Source: Streptomyces parvus (GTDB lineage Bacteria; Actinomycetota; Actinomycetes; Streptomycetales; Streptomycetaceae). Taken from it: a DNA stretch of 64,000 nucleotides. Location of the stretch: the NCBI RefSeq assembly GCF_032121415.1, contig NZ_CP135079.1:1922001-1986000 (forward strand), read 5' to 3'. The position numbers and the translations under genes were made by a program. The notes beneath the pieces were generated by a model. The model did no database searches. It worked only from the letters and a program-made list of their open reading frames with translations, and was not told where the DNA came from. Position 1 is the first letter of the stretch. Each line of letters starts with the position of its first letter. Below, piece by piece: positions 22,028-30,369 of this stretch.

Positions 22028-24397
22028 ATGCCCGCAGGAAGACTGCGACGGCTCAATCCGCTGGCGGCCATCGCCGCCGGCCTGGCCCTGGCGCTCGCCG
22101 GAGCCGTCGTCCCCGCCAGCACCCCGGCCGCGGCCGCCCCCGCTCCGGCAGGGCAGCTCGTCCCCGCGGCCGCGCTACTCGCGGCGCCGGCAGCCGGAGC
22201 GGCGGGCGACACCGCCAACAGCGAGCAGCTGCAGACCTGGTGGCACGACAACCACGAGTTCAACACCAGCAGCCCGGTGGGCGGTGACAAGGTGCGGCGG
22301 TCCTCCTTCTACGACGTGAAGGTGGCCACGGCCGCGGCGCCGACGACGAAGTACGACTCGTTCGCGTACATGAGCATCCCGCGCAGCGGCAAAGGAAAGA
22401 TCGGCTACACCAAGGAGGACGGGGCGGAGTTCTCCGCCTCTGCGAACCTCACCATGAGCTGGTCCTCCTTCCAGTACACGGCCGATGCGTGGGTCGACGT
22501 GTCCCTGCGCACCGACCAGAGCATCTCTTCGGCCGACCAGGTCAAGATCAAGCCGAGCAGCCTGAACTTCGACAAGGAGCTCGTCAACAGCAAGACGATC
22601 CGGATCAAGGTGCCCTACAGCAGCAAGGGCTACCGGTTCTCCGTCGAGTTCGACCCCCAGCTCTACACCGCCTACAACGACATGTCGGGCCCCGCCGGCG
22701 ACGCCGGCAAGCTGACCACCAGCGGCGGCGGCAACCACCGGGCCATCCACACCGAACCGCGCAACTCGATGATGATCTTCGCCGAGCCGGCGCCGACCGG
22801 CGCGGAGAAGGACCGGCTCATCCCCACCGCCGCATCAGGGAGCATCCACTACCCCGAACCCGGCCAGGTCACCAATCTGAACACCGTCGACAAGGAGATC
22901 ATCTACTTCCGCCCCGGCACCTACACCATGGGCTCGAAGTACCACGCGGTGCTCCCGCCGAACGTCAAGTGGGTCTACCTTGCCCCCGGCGCCTACGTGA
23001 AGGGAGCATTCCGCTTCTTCCACGACAACCAGAGCCTGTACAAGGTCACCGGGTACGGCGTGCTCTCCGGCGAGCAGTACGTCTACGAGGCGGACACCAA
23101 CAACAACTACGACCACCTCAGCGGCGCGTCGAACTGCCACGCCTCCTGCGTGAAAATGCTCCAGTTCCAGTCCGCCGACGCCCAGCAGTACCTCGACCTG
23201 CAGGGCGTGACGATCAACGAACCGCCCTACCACTCGTTCGTCGTCTACGGCAACGAGCAGACCTTCCAGATGCGGGTCGACAACTACAAGCAGGTCGGCT
23301 CCTGGTACTGGCAGACCGACGGCATCGAGCTCTACCGCGGCAGCACCATGAAGAACACGTTCTTCAACGCCAACGACGACGTGCTGAAGATGTACCACAG
23401 CGACGTCACCATCGATAACACCGTCATCTGGAAGAACGAGAACGGCCCCGTCATCCAGTGGGGCTGGACCCCCCGCAACATCGACAACGTCCGGGTGACC
23501 AACACCCACGTCATCCACAACCGGATGTACTGGAAGGACGTCAAGTACAACACCTGCATCCTCAACTCCTCCTCCCACTGGGAGGACATGGGGTCCACCA
23601 CCAAGGGCGACCCCAGCACCTGGGTCAAGAACATGACCTTCGAGAACATCACGGTCGAAGGCCAGACCAACTGCGCGATCCGCGTCTTCGCCCTCTCCAG
23701 CGCCGAGAACATCCACGTCAAGAACCTGAAGATCGACAGTTGGAACGGCCTCGACCCGAGCAGCCAGGTCAGCCTCCTCAAGCGCTATACCAACACCGCC
23801 GGCCAGAAGGTCACCCTGGGGAACGAGACGACCCAGAGCAAGGGTCTCAAGCTCGAGAACTACACCGTCGGCGGCACCGCCATCAACAAGTCCGGCACCA
23901 ACTGGGGGGCGGACCAGCCCGGCCGGCTCGGCTTCGACGCGGAGAACTGGGACAACTGGAACGCCTGGGGCCCCGGCGGCAGCAACCCGGACCCTGACCC
24001 GGGCACAGGCACCGGTTCCGGCCGGATCGTCAACGGCTCCACCGCCAAGTGCGTCGACCGCGCGGGAGCCGGAACGGCCAACGGCACCGCGATCCAGCAG
24101 TGGGCCTGCGCGAACACCGCGTCGATGACGTGGACGCTGGACGGCCAGCAGCTCAAGTCCGGCGGCGCATGCCTCGACGTCGAGGGCGGGGCCACCGCCA
24201 ACGGCAGCAAGGCACACCTGTGGGACTGCGGCGGCTGGGACAGCCAGAAGTGGGCCTTCCAGTCCAACGGCACGCTGAAGAACCTCAAGTCCGGCCGCTG
24301 CCTCGACGTCGAAGGCCAGAGCACGGCCAACGGTGCCCGCCTCCACCTGTGGGACTGCGGCACCTGGGCAAGCCAGAAGTTCAACCTGACCGCCTAG
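22028..24397 (+). CDS. Secreted GH49 dextranase with C-terminal ricin-type lectin (CBM13)
   Basis: A 789-residue enzyme: long Ala/Pro-rich signal peptide (1 to about 60), an N-terminal beta-sandwich opening with the GH49 pattern TWWHDNHEFNTSSPV (70-84), a right-handed beta-helix (about 260-640), a Pro/Asp/Gly linker (651-665), and a ricin-B-type lectin domain (666-789) with QQW, LWDC and QKF repeats. The acidic trio is present as Asp431 in QTDGIELY and Asp450/Asp451 in NANDDVLKM. Their 19-residue spacing equals that of Asp376/395/396 in Penicillium Dex49A. The reaction is endo- or exo-cleavage of alpha-1,6 dextran outside the cell. ATG 22028 follows AAGGAGAGG. It is divergent from the ROK/GH13/ABC unit and has its own terminator. 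Confidence 0.9.
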   Translation: MPAGRLRRLNPLAAIAAGLALALAGAVVPASTPAAAAPAPAGQLVPAAALLAAPAAGAAGDTANSEQLQTWWHDNHEFNTSSPVGGDKVRRSSFYDVKVATAAAPTTKYDSFAYMSIPRSGKGKIGYTKEDGAEFSASANLTMSWSSFQYTADAWVDVSLRTDQSISSADQVKIKPSSLNFDKELVNSKTIRIKVPYSSKGYRFSVEFDPQLYTAYNDMSGPAGDAGKLTTSGGGNHRAIHTEPRNSMMIFAEPAPTGAEKDRLIPTAASGSIHYPEPGQVTNLNTVDKEIIYFRPGTYTMGSKYHAVLPPNVKWVYLAPGAYVKGAFRFFHDNQSLYKVTGYGVLSGEQYVYEADTNNNYDHLSGASNCHASCVKMLQFQSADAQQYLDLQGVTINEPPYHSFVVYGNEQTFQMRVDNYKQVGSWYWQTDGIELYRGSTMKNTFFNANDDVLKMYHSDVTIDNTVIWKNENGPVIQWGWTPRNIDNVRVTNTHVIHNRMYWKDVKYNTCILNSSSHWEDMGSTTKGDPSTWVKNMTFENITVEGQTNCAIRVFALSSAENIHVKNLKIDSWNGLDPSSQVSLLKRYTNTAGQKVTLGNETTQSKGLKLENYTVGGTAINKSGTNWGADQPGRLGFDAENWDNWNAWGPGGSNPDPDPGTGTGSGRIVNGSTAKCVDRAGAGTANGTAIQQWACANTASMTWTLDGQQLKSGGACLDVEGGATANGSKAHLWDCGGWDSQKWAFQSNGTLKNLKSGRCLDVEGQSTANGARLHLWDCGTWASQKFNLTA

Positions 24398-24408
24398 CCG
24401 CACCGCTC

Positions 24409-24439
24409 GCCGGTGGCCGCCATCGCGGCGGCCACCGGC
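24409..24439 (+). terminator. Terminator after the dextranase gene
   Basis: A perfect 13-bp inverted repeat, GCCGGTGGCCGCC and GGCGGCCACCGGC, with a five-base loop, starting 12 bp after the stop codon. Confidence 0.85.
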
Positions 24440-24504
24440 CGCCAGGCCCAGCACCCCCTCCCCTCCCCCGCGACCCCGCGACCCCGCAGAAAGGCATACC
24501 GCAC

Positions 24505-24939
24505 ATGCCATCAGCCAGGTTCGAGCAGCCCGTCCTGAGCCTCTTCCGCATCGTGACCGGTCTGCTCTTCGCCTCCCACGGAGCCGCCACCCTCTTCGAC
24601 GTCCTGGGCGGCCCGCACGGACAGGTACCCAGCGCCGGGCAGTGGCCCGGCTGGTGGGCAGCGGTGATCCAGCTGACCGGCGGAGCACTCGTGCTGATCG
24701 GGCTCGGCACCCGCCCGGCGGCTCTGCTGTGCTCCGGGTCCATGGCCTACGCCTACTTCGTCCACCACCAGGTCGACGGACTGTTCCCGCTGCAGAACGG
24801 CGGAGAGAGCGCCGCGCTGTTCTGCTGGGCCTTCCTGCTCATCGCCGCCCTCGGCCCCGGCCGGTGGTCCCTGACCGCTCTGCTGAACCGGCCCGCGCGC
24901 CGACGAGAGGAGGTGAGCACCCACCCGGGCAACGCCTGA
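24505..24939 (+). CDS. DoxX-family membrane protein
   Basis: A 144-residue protein with four predicted membrane segments and a basic tail (NRPARRREE). It carries the DoxX-type opening LFRIVTGLLFASHG and the segment PLQNGGESAALFCWAF typical of actinobacterial members. Family members are linked to membrane thiol/quinone redox chemistry (thiosulfate:quinone oxidoreductase subunit) and to oxidative stress complexes; most are uncharacterised. The start ATG 24505 has only a weak AGAAAGG upstream. It lies between the dextranase and the LPMO genes on the same strand, behind a terminator, so it likely begins a separate transcript with the LPMO gene. Confidence 0.85.
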   Translation: MPSARFEQPVLSLFRIVTGLLFASHGAATLFDVLGGPHGQVPSAGQWPGWWAAVIQLTGGALVLIGLGTRPAALLCSGSMAYAYFVHHQVDGLFPLQNGGESAALFCWAFLLIAALGPGRWSLTALLNRPARRREEVSTHPGNA

Positions 24940-25021
24940 ACGCACCACAGGATGTCATGTGCACCTAAATCACTGGGTCGGAATCGGCCTGTGATCTCCA
25001 CACCCACGGAGGAAGAGCACC

Positions 25022-25675
25022 ATGAACCGCATACCCGCCCCGCTGTCCCGCGTCGTCGCGCTGAGCTCCGCCGTACTGGCCACCGCCCTCCTCGGGGTCA
25101 CCCAGGCACCGGCGGCCTCCGCCCACGGCACCGTCATCACCCCCGAGACCCGCAACTACGGCTGCCTGCAGCGCTGGGGCTACACGGAGCCCAACGAGTC
25201 CCAGGACCCCATGTGCTACCGCACCTACCACGAGAACGCGAACGCCATCGGCGCGTGGAAGGCCGTCTACGCCAACAACACCGGCGACAACTACAAGCAG
25301 GTCATCGCCAACGGCGAGATCTGCAGCGCAGGCGGCCAGGGCGAGACGAACTACCGGCCCCTGGACCGCCCGGGCCCGTGGAAGATGACCGACATCGGCT
25401 CCGACTTCACCGTCGACATCTACGACGAGGCCCGCCACGGTGCGGACTGGCTCGAGGTCTACGTCACCAAGCAGGGCTTCAACCCGGAGTACCAGCTGAT
25501 CGGGTGGGACGACCTCGAGCTGGTGAAGAAGACCGGCAGGTACCCCTACCAGCCGCACTACGTCACGGACGTCAGCACCTCCGGCTACAGCGGACGCCAC
25601 GTCGTGGTGACCGTCTGGAAGGCATCGCACATGGACCAGAAGTACTTCCTGTGCAGCGACGTCAACTTCGGCTGA
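25022..25675 (+). CDS. AA10 lytic polysaccharide monooxygenase
   Basis: A 217-residue secreted single-domain copper enzyme. Signal peptidase cleavage after AASA exposes His35 (HGTVITPETR), the N-terminal half of the copper histidine brace. His139 in EARHGADWLEVYVTK is the second ligand, and Phe216 near the C-terminus is the usual axial residue. Cysteines at 48, 65, 101 and 211 can form disulphides. The sequence resembles chitin-active AA10 enzymes of Streptomyces more than the longer cellulose-active ones; no binding module is attached. It oxidatively cleaves crystalline polysaccharide and needs an electron donor. It is flanked by two DoxX genes and followed by a strong terminator. Confidence 0.92.
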   Translation: MNRIPAPLSRVVALSSAVLATALLGVTQAPAASAHGTVITPETRNYGCLQRWGYTEPNESQDPMCYRTYHENANAIGAWKAVYANNTGDNYKQVIANGEICSAGGQGETNYRPLDRPGPWKMTDIGSDFTVDIYDEARHGADWLEVYVTKQGFNPEYQLIGWDDLELVKKTGRYPYQPHYVTDVSTSGYSGRHVVVTVWKASHMDQKYFLCSDVNFG

Positions 25676-25691
25676 CCAAAGCCGGCTGACC

Positions 25692-25726
25692 GGGCCCCGC
25701 AGGAGGCACTGCCTCCCGCGGGGCCC
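25692..25726 (+). terminator. Terminator after the LPMO gene
   Basis: A 17-bp inverted repeat with one mismatch (GGGCCCCGC-x-GGAGGCA and its complement) and a minimal loop, 17 bp after the stop codon, followed by CTCCCCCT. Confidence 0.8.
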
Positions 25727-25827
25727 TCCCCCTCCGAACCCCAGAGGGCCCCGAGCCGGCCGACAACCGCCGCGGTCAGGGCGCCCCGCACCCTGTGTCC
25801 GAGGTCGTCTCCAGCGGAGGATCGACG

Positions 25828-26352
25828 ATGACCAGCACCTCCCACCACCGCCACCCCGCCGAAGGCCCTGTCCCCGCCGACCGGGCACCCGCCAGGTTGC
25901 CGGGCCCGCGGCAGTCCCTGCGAAGCCGCGTCGCATCCCACGCACACCGCTACATGCGGATCAGCCCCGCCGTCCTGCGCGCCTGTATCGGTCTGGTCTT
26001 CTGCTGGTTCGGCGTCCTGAAGTTCTTCCCCGGCGCGAGCGCGGCCGAGGGCTTCGCCATCGGGGCCATGACCGAGATGACCATGGGGCTCGTCCCCGCC
26101 CCCGTCTGCCTGCTCCTGCTCGCAGTTCTGGAGACGGGCATCGGACTCGCGCTCCTGACCGGCTTCCTCCTGCGCTGGGCCCTGGCAGCGTTCTTCCTCC
26201 ACATGGCTGGAGTCTTTCTCTCCCTGTTCGTGCTGCCGGACGCCGCCTGGCACGCTGCGGCCGTTCCCACCCTCGAAGGCCAGTACGTCATCAAGAACAT
26301 CATCCTGGTAGCCGCCTGCCTCCACATCACCGCCGACGAACTCACCCCCTGA
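25828..26352 (+). CDS. DoxX-like membrane protein, second copy
   Basis: A 174-residue protein with a hydrophilic His/Pro-rich N-terminus of about 50 residues and four predicted membrane segments. It contains CWFGVLKFFPG, LETGIGLALLTGF and PTLEGQYVIKN, a pattern common to DoxX-like proteins. ATG 25828 follows GGAGG with seven bases of spacing; a GTG 11 codons upstream is less well placed. It differs clearly from the DoxX protein at 24505, so it is not a recent duplicate. It precedes the sugar ATPase gene by 49 bp in the same direction and may share its transcript. Redox role inferred from the family only. Confidence 0.8.
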   Translation: MTSTSHHRHPAEGPVPADRAPARLPGPRQSLRSRVASHAHRYMRISPAVLRACIGLVFCWFGVLKFFPGASAAEGFAIGAMTEMTMGLVPAPVCLLLLAVLETGIGLALLTGFLLRWALAAFFLHMAGVFLSLFVLPDAAWHAAAVPTLEGQYVIKNIILVAACLHITADELTP

Positions 26353-26401
26353 CCGGCCAGCCCTCTCATCCCGCCAAGCGCGACTCGCACCAGGAGCACC
26401 C

Positions 26402-27718
26402 GTGGGCAGCACCATCACCCTTCACGACCTCGCAAAGACCTACCCCAACGGGCAGAGGGCCGTGCGCCAGGTCTCCCTGACCGTCCAGGACGGGGAGTTC
26501 CTCGTCCTGCTCGGGCCCTCCGGATGCGGCAAGTCCACCCTGCTGCGCATGATCGCCGGTCTGGAAACGATCAGCGGGGGCGAGCTGCACCTCGACGGCG
26601 AGATCGCCAACGATCTCCAGCCCAGCGACCGCGACATCGCGATGATCTTCCAGAGTTTCGCGCTCTACCCCCACATGACCGCGGCGCAGAACATCGGCTT
26701 TCCCCTCGCGGTCCAGAAGCAGGACCCCGACCAGGTGAGTGCCCGCGTGCAGTCCGTTGCCCGGACGCTGGGCATGGGCCACCTCCTGGACCAGACCCCG
26801 GGCCGACTCTCCGGCGGCGAGCGCCAGCGTGTCGCCATGGGCCGCGCCGTGGTCCGGCGCCCCTCGGTCTTCCTGATGGACGAACCGCTCTCCGGCCTCG
26901 ACACCCGCCTGCGTGCCCGCCTGCGCACCGAACTGCTAGCGGTCACCCGGAGCACCGGTGCGACGACCCTCTACGTCACGCACGACCAGGCCGAAGCCAT
27001 GGCACTGGGCGACCGGGTCGCCGTCATGCGCGACGGGATCCTCCAGCAGGTCGACACCCCCCACAACCTCTACGCACTGCCCGCCAACGCCTTCGTCGCC
27101 ACCTTCGTCGGCACACCGAGGATCAACCTGCTGCACGGCACGGTGTACGCCCCCGCCGACGGCGTCATGGCGCTCAACCTCGGGGCCCAGAAAATCACCC
27201 TGTCCTACCCGCTCACCCACGACCACCAGATGCTCCGCGTAGTCCAGGGACAGCCGCTTCTCATCGGCCTGCGTCCCGAAGCCATCCGCATCGCCGACCA
27301 GACACACGCCGCTGCCTTCGAGCGAGCCACGACCGGGGTGGTCGAGCACACCGAGTTCCAAGGCCACGAAGCGCTGCTCCACCTCTCACTCGGCGGACAA
27401 CAAGCCGACGTGCCGGCCCAACTCCCTGACCACACCCCCCACGACCCGGCTCCCAGAAGCGCCGCCGACTTCCTGCGGCACCTCCGCCGCCGCGCCGGAC
27501 TCCTCGACCGCCGCCTCACACTCCCCCGAGACCCACAGCCTCCGTCGCGGCCCCCTGCCCGCCAAGGCATCGGGGAACTCGTCATACGCGACAAACCCGG
27601 TGCCCGTCATCGAAGGGGGCAGCGCATCCCTCTGCTCATCGACGTACGCAACCTGCTCATCTTCGATGTACGCGGCGAACGCCTCAGTCCCGACCCGACT
27701 CAGGTGCCCGAGCTATGA
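26402..27718 (+). CDS. Sugar ABC transporter ATPase, UgpC/MsiK type
   Basis: A 438-residue ATPase with Walker A GPSGCGKST, Q-loop, signature LSGGERQR, Walker B VFLMDEPLSGLD, H-loop VTHDQ, and MalK-type regulatory TOBE domains after residue 240. Members energise several sugar importers that lack their own ATPase. Here the operon at 14988-18211 lacks one, so a dedicated partnership is plausible. The C-terminal stretch 345-395 (Pro/Arg-rich, RRRAGLLDRRLTLPRDPQ) is drifted compared with usual MsiK proteins, while the final GELVIRD to LLIFDVRGERL is conserved. The start is GTG 26402 after AGGAG. Last gene of the accessory block before the tRNA genes. Confidence 0.88.
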   Translation: MGSTITLHDLAKTYPNGQRAVRQVSLTVQDGEFLVLLGPSGCGKSTLLRMIAGLETISGGELHLDGEIANDLQPSDRDIAMIFQSFALYPHMTAAQNIGFPLAVQKQDPDQVSARVQSVARTLGMGHLLDQTPGRLSGGERQRVAMGRAVVRRPSVFLMDEPLSGLDTRLRARLRTELLAVTRSTGATTLYVTHDQAEAMALGDRVAVMRDGILQQVDTPHNLYALPANAFVATFVGTPRINLLHGTVYAPADGVMALNLGAQKITLSYPLTHDHQMLRVVQGQPLLIGLRPEAIRIADQTHAAAFERATTGVVEHTEFQGHEALLHLSLGGQQADVPAQLPDHTPHDPAPRSAADFLRHLRRRAGLLDRRLTLPRDPQPPSRPPARQGIGELVIRDKPGARHRRGQRIPLLIDVRNLLIFDVRGERLSPDPTQVPEL

Positions 27719-27778
27719 CCAGCCTTGAGAAACGCCCCGAAGTCATCTCGACAATGACGACTCACTTAAAACACCAGG

Positions 27779-27792
27779 TCAGACGCGTCTGA
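27779..27792. repeat. 14-bp perfect palindrome
   Basis: TCAGACGCGTCTGA, 61 bp after the ATPase stop, in otherwise featureless DNA between that gene and the tRNA terminator. It could be a weak terminator or a binding site. Confidence 0.4.
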
Positions 27793-27875
27793 AGCCCCTG
27801 ACACGCCGCGGTGGCGGGTCTCTACCGCACGGCGCGCGGCCAGTACCGCACGGAAAACCGCCGCAAATCAGCGTT

Positions 27876-27905
27876 TCCCCAGGCCAGAACGATTCTGCCT
27901 GGGGA
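27876..27905 (-). terminator. Terminator of the CAT-anticodon tRNA
   Basis: Stem TCCCCAGG / CCTGGGGA with an inner CAGAA/TTCTG stem, a single bulged C and a CGA loop, starting eight bases beyond the tRNA 3' end on the minus strand. Confidence 0.75.
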
Positions 27906-27912
27906 CGCTCGG

Positions 27913-27986
27913 TGGGGCGGGTGGGACTCGAACCCACGGCCGACGGATTATGAGTCCGCTGCTCTAACCGGCTGAGCTACCGCCCC
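27913..27986 (-). tRNA. tRNA with CAT anticodon (elongator Met, or Ile2)
   Basis: A 74-nt cloverleaf on the minus strand: acceptor GGGGCGG pairing with CCGCCCC, D-arm TAGCTCAGCCGGTTAGAGCA, anticodon loop CTCATAA, T-arm GTGGGTTCGAGTCCCAC, discriminator A. The CCA end is not encoded. A CAT anticodon serves initiator Met, elongator Met or lysidine-modified Ile2. The A1-type initiator features are missing (G1:C72 is paired), so elongator Met is most likely, with Ile2 possible. Confidence 0.9.
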
Positions 27987-28189
27987 GTTTCGGCGTGGCG
28001 CGTACAAGTGTGCGCACCGTCTGCCGCAGCATAGCCGGTCATACGATCTCTCGCTTCGGTTGGCCGACTTCACCTGATCTTGAGGACGTCGCTGCGTGCT
28101 GCCCGGTTGCGGGGAAGATCGAGGAGACCCGAAAGAGTCACACCGAGGCCCCGTCCAGCGCCCGGAAGGGAGGAGGGCGTGGACGCGAA

Positions 28190-28211
28190 AGAGGACCCCG
28201 AAGGGTCCTCT
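28190..28211 (-). terminator. Terminator of the tRNA-Asn pair, TTCG tetraloop
   Basis: A 9-bp perfect stem AGAGGACCC / GGGTCCTCT closed, on the minus strand, by a TTCG tetraloop, nine bases beyond the second tRNA-Asn. Confidence 0.85.
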
Positions 28212-28220
28212 CCCGTACTG

Positions 28221-28293
28221 CTCCCCCGACTGGACTCGAACCAGTAACCCTCCGGTTAACAGCCGAATGCTCTGCCAATTGAGCTACAGGGGA
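28221..28293 (-). tRNA. tRNA-Asn (GTT), distal copy
   Basis: A 73-nt cloverleaf: acceptor TCCCCTG with CGGGGGA, D-arm TAGCTCAATTGGCAGAGCA, anticodon loop CTGTTAA (anticodon GTT), T-arm ACTGGTTCGAGTCCAGT, discriminator G, no encoded CCA. The anticodon stem is TTCGG/CCGGA. Confidence 0.95.
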
Positions 28294-28298
28294 TCGCG

Positions 28299-28371
28299 CT
28301 CCCCCGACTGGACTCGAACCAGTAACCTGCCGGTTAACAGCCGGCTGCTCTGCCAATTGAGCTACAGGGGA
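28299..28371 (-). tRNA. tRNA-Asn (GTT), proximal copy
   Basis: A second tRNA-Asn five bases upstream of the other. It is identical except in the anticodon stem and its flanks (GCCGG/CCGGC instead of TTCGG/CCGGA). Same GTT anticodon and no encoded CCA. The two are certainly co-transcribed. Confidence 0.95.
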
Positions 28372-28553
28372 TTGCTGCGTTGCTTCGAAATCGTACCTGC
28401 CTGGCGGCTGCCGAGCGGCGCGCGTTCGCTGCGACACATACATTAGCGCAAGCAGTGGGGTGCTCCGCCAATCGGTATCGCCCGGGGTGATCTCGGGTGC
28501 TCGCGGGTAGGCGGGCTGCACACGTCGCACCAAGCGTAGGAAGGGTGGCAGCC

Positions 28554-28859
28554 ATGCGGTACCGGCTCACGTTCATCGCCGGAGTGGCCCTCGGTTACGT
28601 GCTCGGCACGCGAGCCGGGCGCGAGCGTTACGAGCAGTTGAAGAAGTCGGCCCAGCGGTTCGCGGAGAACCCCGCGGTGCGCAACGCCGCCGAGAGCGCC
28701 GCCCACAGCGGGCGGGACATCGCCGGCAAGGCGTACCACTCGGTCAGCGACAAGGTCGGGGACAAGGTGCCCGCCTCGGTCGCCGAGCGGGTCCGGTCGC
28801 TGCGGGACCGCAGCAGCCAGAACGGCTTCGAGGACGACTGGGGGACGACCAACACCTAG
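28554..28859 (+). CDS. Small YtxH-like membrane-anchored protein
   Basis: A 101-residue protein: one N-terminal membrane segment (about 3-18, YRLTFIAGVALGYVLGTRAG) followed by a charged, probably helical tail (RERYEQLKKSAQRF, repeated VSDKVGDKV). This is the YtxH-like layout that is common and uncharacterised in streptomycetes. ATG 28554 is preceded by AGGAAGGG. It stands alone between the tRNA genes and the FGGY kinase. Function unknown; an envelope-stress role is sometimes proposed for the family. Confidence 0.8.
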   Translation: MRYRLTFIAGVALGYVLGTRAGRERYEQLKKSAQRFAENPAVRNAAESAAHSGRDIAGKAYHSVSDKVGDKVPASVAERVRSLRDRSSQNGFEDDWGTTNT

Positions 28860-28917
28860 GTGCCCGTGGGGCGCCGGTGAGTTACGGGATGGTCCAGCGG
28901 TGCGGCAGAATCTCCGT

Positions 28918-30369
28918 ATGGGCATAGTCGCGGGGCTGGACAGTTCTTCCGCCTTCACTCACATCGTCGTCTGCGATACGGATTCGGGCGCCGTGCTCCG
29001 GGAGGGGTACGCCGCCCATCCGGTCGAGGCCAAGGCCACCGAGGTCGATCCGCAGGCCTGGCTGCTCTCGCTCGGCGAGGCGGCCTCCGGCGGGCTGCTC
29101 GAAGGTGTGCAGGCCATCGGGGTCTCCGCGCAGCAGCACGGGCTCGTCCCCCTGGACCAGCAGGGCAATCTCGTACGCCCGGCCCTGCTCGGCAACGACC
29201 GGCGGGCCCAGGTCGCCGCGGCCGATCTCATCGACGGGCTGGGCGGGCGGCAGGCCTGGGCCGAAGCCGTCGGGGCCGTGCCGAGCGCCGCGCAGCCGGT
29301 GGCGAAGCTGCGGTGGCTGGCGCGGACCGAGGCGGAGAACGCCCAGCGGGTGGCCGCCGTACTCCAGCCTCACGACTGGCTGGTGTGGCAGTTGCTCGGC
29401 CGGCCCGCCCGGCGGACCACGGACCGGGGCGCGGCCTCGGGCACCGGGTACTGGTCGGCCGGGTCCGCCTCCTACCGGCCCGATCTGGTCGAGCTGGCCC
29501 TCGGGCACTCCGCCGCGCTGCCTGAGGTGCTCGGGCCCGCCGACTCCGCCGGGACGACCCCGGAGGGGCTGCTGATCTCCGCGGGCACCGGCGAGACCAT
29601 GGCCGCGGCCTTCGGGCTCGGGGTCGCGGTGGGCGACGCGGTGGTGTCGCTGGGCGCATCCGGGTCCGTGATGGCGGTGCACCACGAGGCGCTCGCCGAT
29701 TCGAGCGGGATGATCACCTCGTTCGCCGACGCCACCGGCATGCATCTGCCGGTCGTTCACCTCTCCAACGCCGTACGCGCCCTGCGCGGCACCGCCGAGA
29801 TGCTGGGCCTGGACGGGTTGGAGGAGCTGTCCTCGCTCGCCTTGAAGTCGACGCCCGGCGCCTCCGGGCTCGTCCTGCTCCCCTATCTGGAGGGCGAGCG
29901 CACCCCTCAGCTTCCCCACACCGCCGGCACCCTCTGCGGGCTGCGGCGTGAGTCGATGAAGCCGGAGCACCTGGCGCGCGCCTCCTTCGAGGGCATGCTG
30001 TGCTCGCTCGCCGATGCTTTGGACGTGCTGCGCGGGCGGGGCGTCGAGGTGCGGCGGGTGTTCCTCCTGGGGGCCGCCGCTGAACTCCCGGCCGTCCAGG
30101 CGCTGGCTCCGGCGGTGTTCGGCACCCAGGTCGTGGTGCCGCAGCCCGCGCAGTACGCGGCGATCGGCGCGGCCCGGCAGGCGGCGTGGGCGCTCGGGGT
30201 CTCGCAGGGCTCCCTCGACCCGCGCACTCCCCCGCCCTGGCAGGGCGCGGCGGCCCAGGTGCTGGAGCCCGGCGGCGAGCTGGCGGTGGGCGGGGCGGTG
30301 CGGCAGCAGTACGCGGCGACCCGGGACCAGATCCACCCCGGCGCCTTCGGCGGCCGGCACCCGGCGTAG
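28918..30369 (+). CDS. FGGY-family carbohydrate kinase (xylulokinase-like)
   Basis: A 483-residue kinase with the FGGY N-domain opening IVAGLDSSS, the xylulokinase-style EVDPQAW and VSAQQHGLVPLD, substrate Asp in NDRRA, and C-domain ATP-site patterns (LGASGSVM, FLLGAAAELPAVQ). It phosphorylates a ketose such as D-xylulose. No xylA, sugar transporter or regulator is adjacent, so the sugar is uncertain. The start at ATG 28918 matches the family N-terminus; GTG 28900 is six codons upstream. It is followed by a 220-bp gap before the ABC exporter genes. Confidence 0.85.
   Translation: MGIVAGLDSSSAFTHIVVCDTDSGAVLREGYAAHPVEAKATEVDPQAWLLSLGEAASGGLLEGVQAIGVSAQQHGLVPLDQQGNLVRPALLGNDRRAQVAAADLIDGLGGRQAWAEAVGAVPSAAQPVAKLRWLARTEAENAQRVAAVLQPHDWLVWQLLGRPARRTTDRGAASGTGYWSAGSASYRPDLVELALGHSAALPEVLGPADSAGTTPEGLLISAGTGETMAAAFGLGVAVGDAVVSLGASGSVMAVHHEALADSSGMITSFADATGMHLPVVHLSNAVRALRGTAEMLGLDGLEELSSLALKSTPGASGLVLLPYLEGERTPQLPHTAGTLCGLRRESMKPEHLARASFEGMLCSLADALDVLRGRGVEVRRVFLLGAAAELPAVQALAPAVFGTQVVVPQPAQYAAIGAARQAAWALGVSQGSLDPRTPPPWQGAAAQVLEPGGELAVGGAVRQQYAATRDQIHPGAFGGRHPA

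Noticed and set aside
27913..27986. Attachment-site duplication of the tRNA 3' end at the left edge of the carbohydrate block
   Set aside because: I compared the tRNA 3' end with 14900-14990 and found no copy; there is also no integrase gene. The island idea rests on gene context only.
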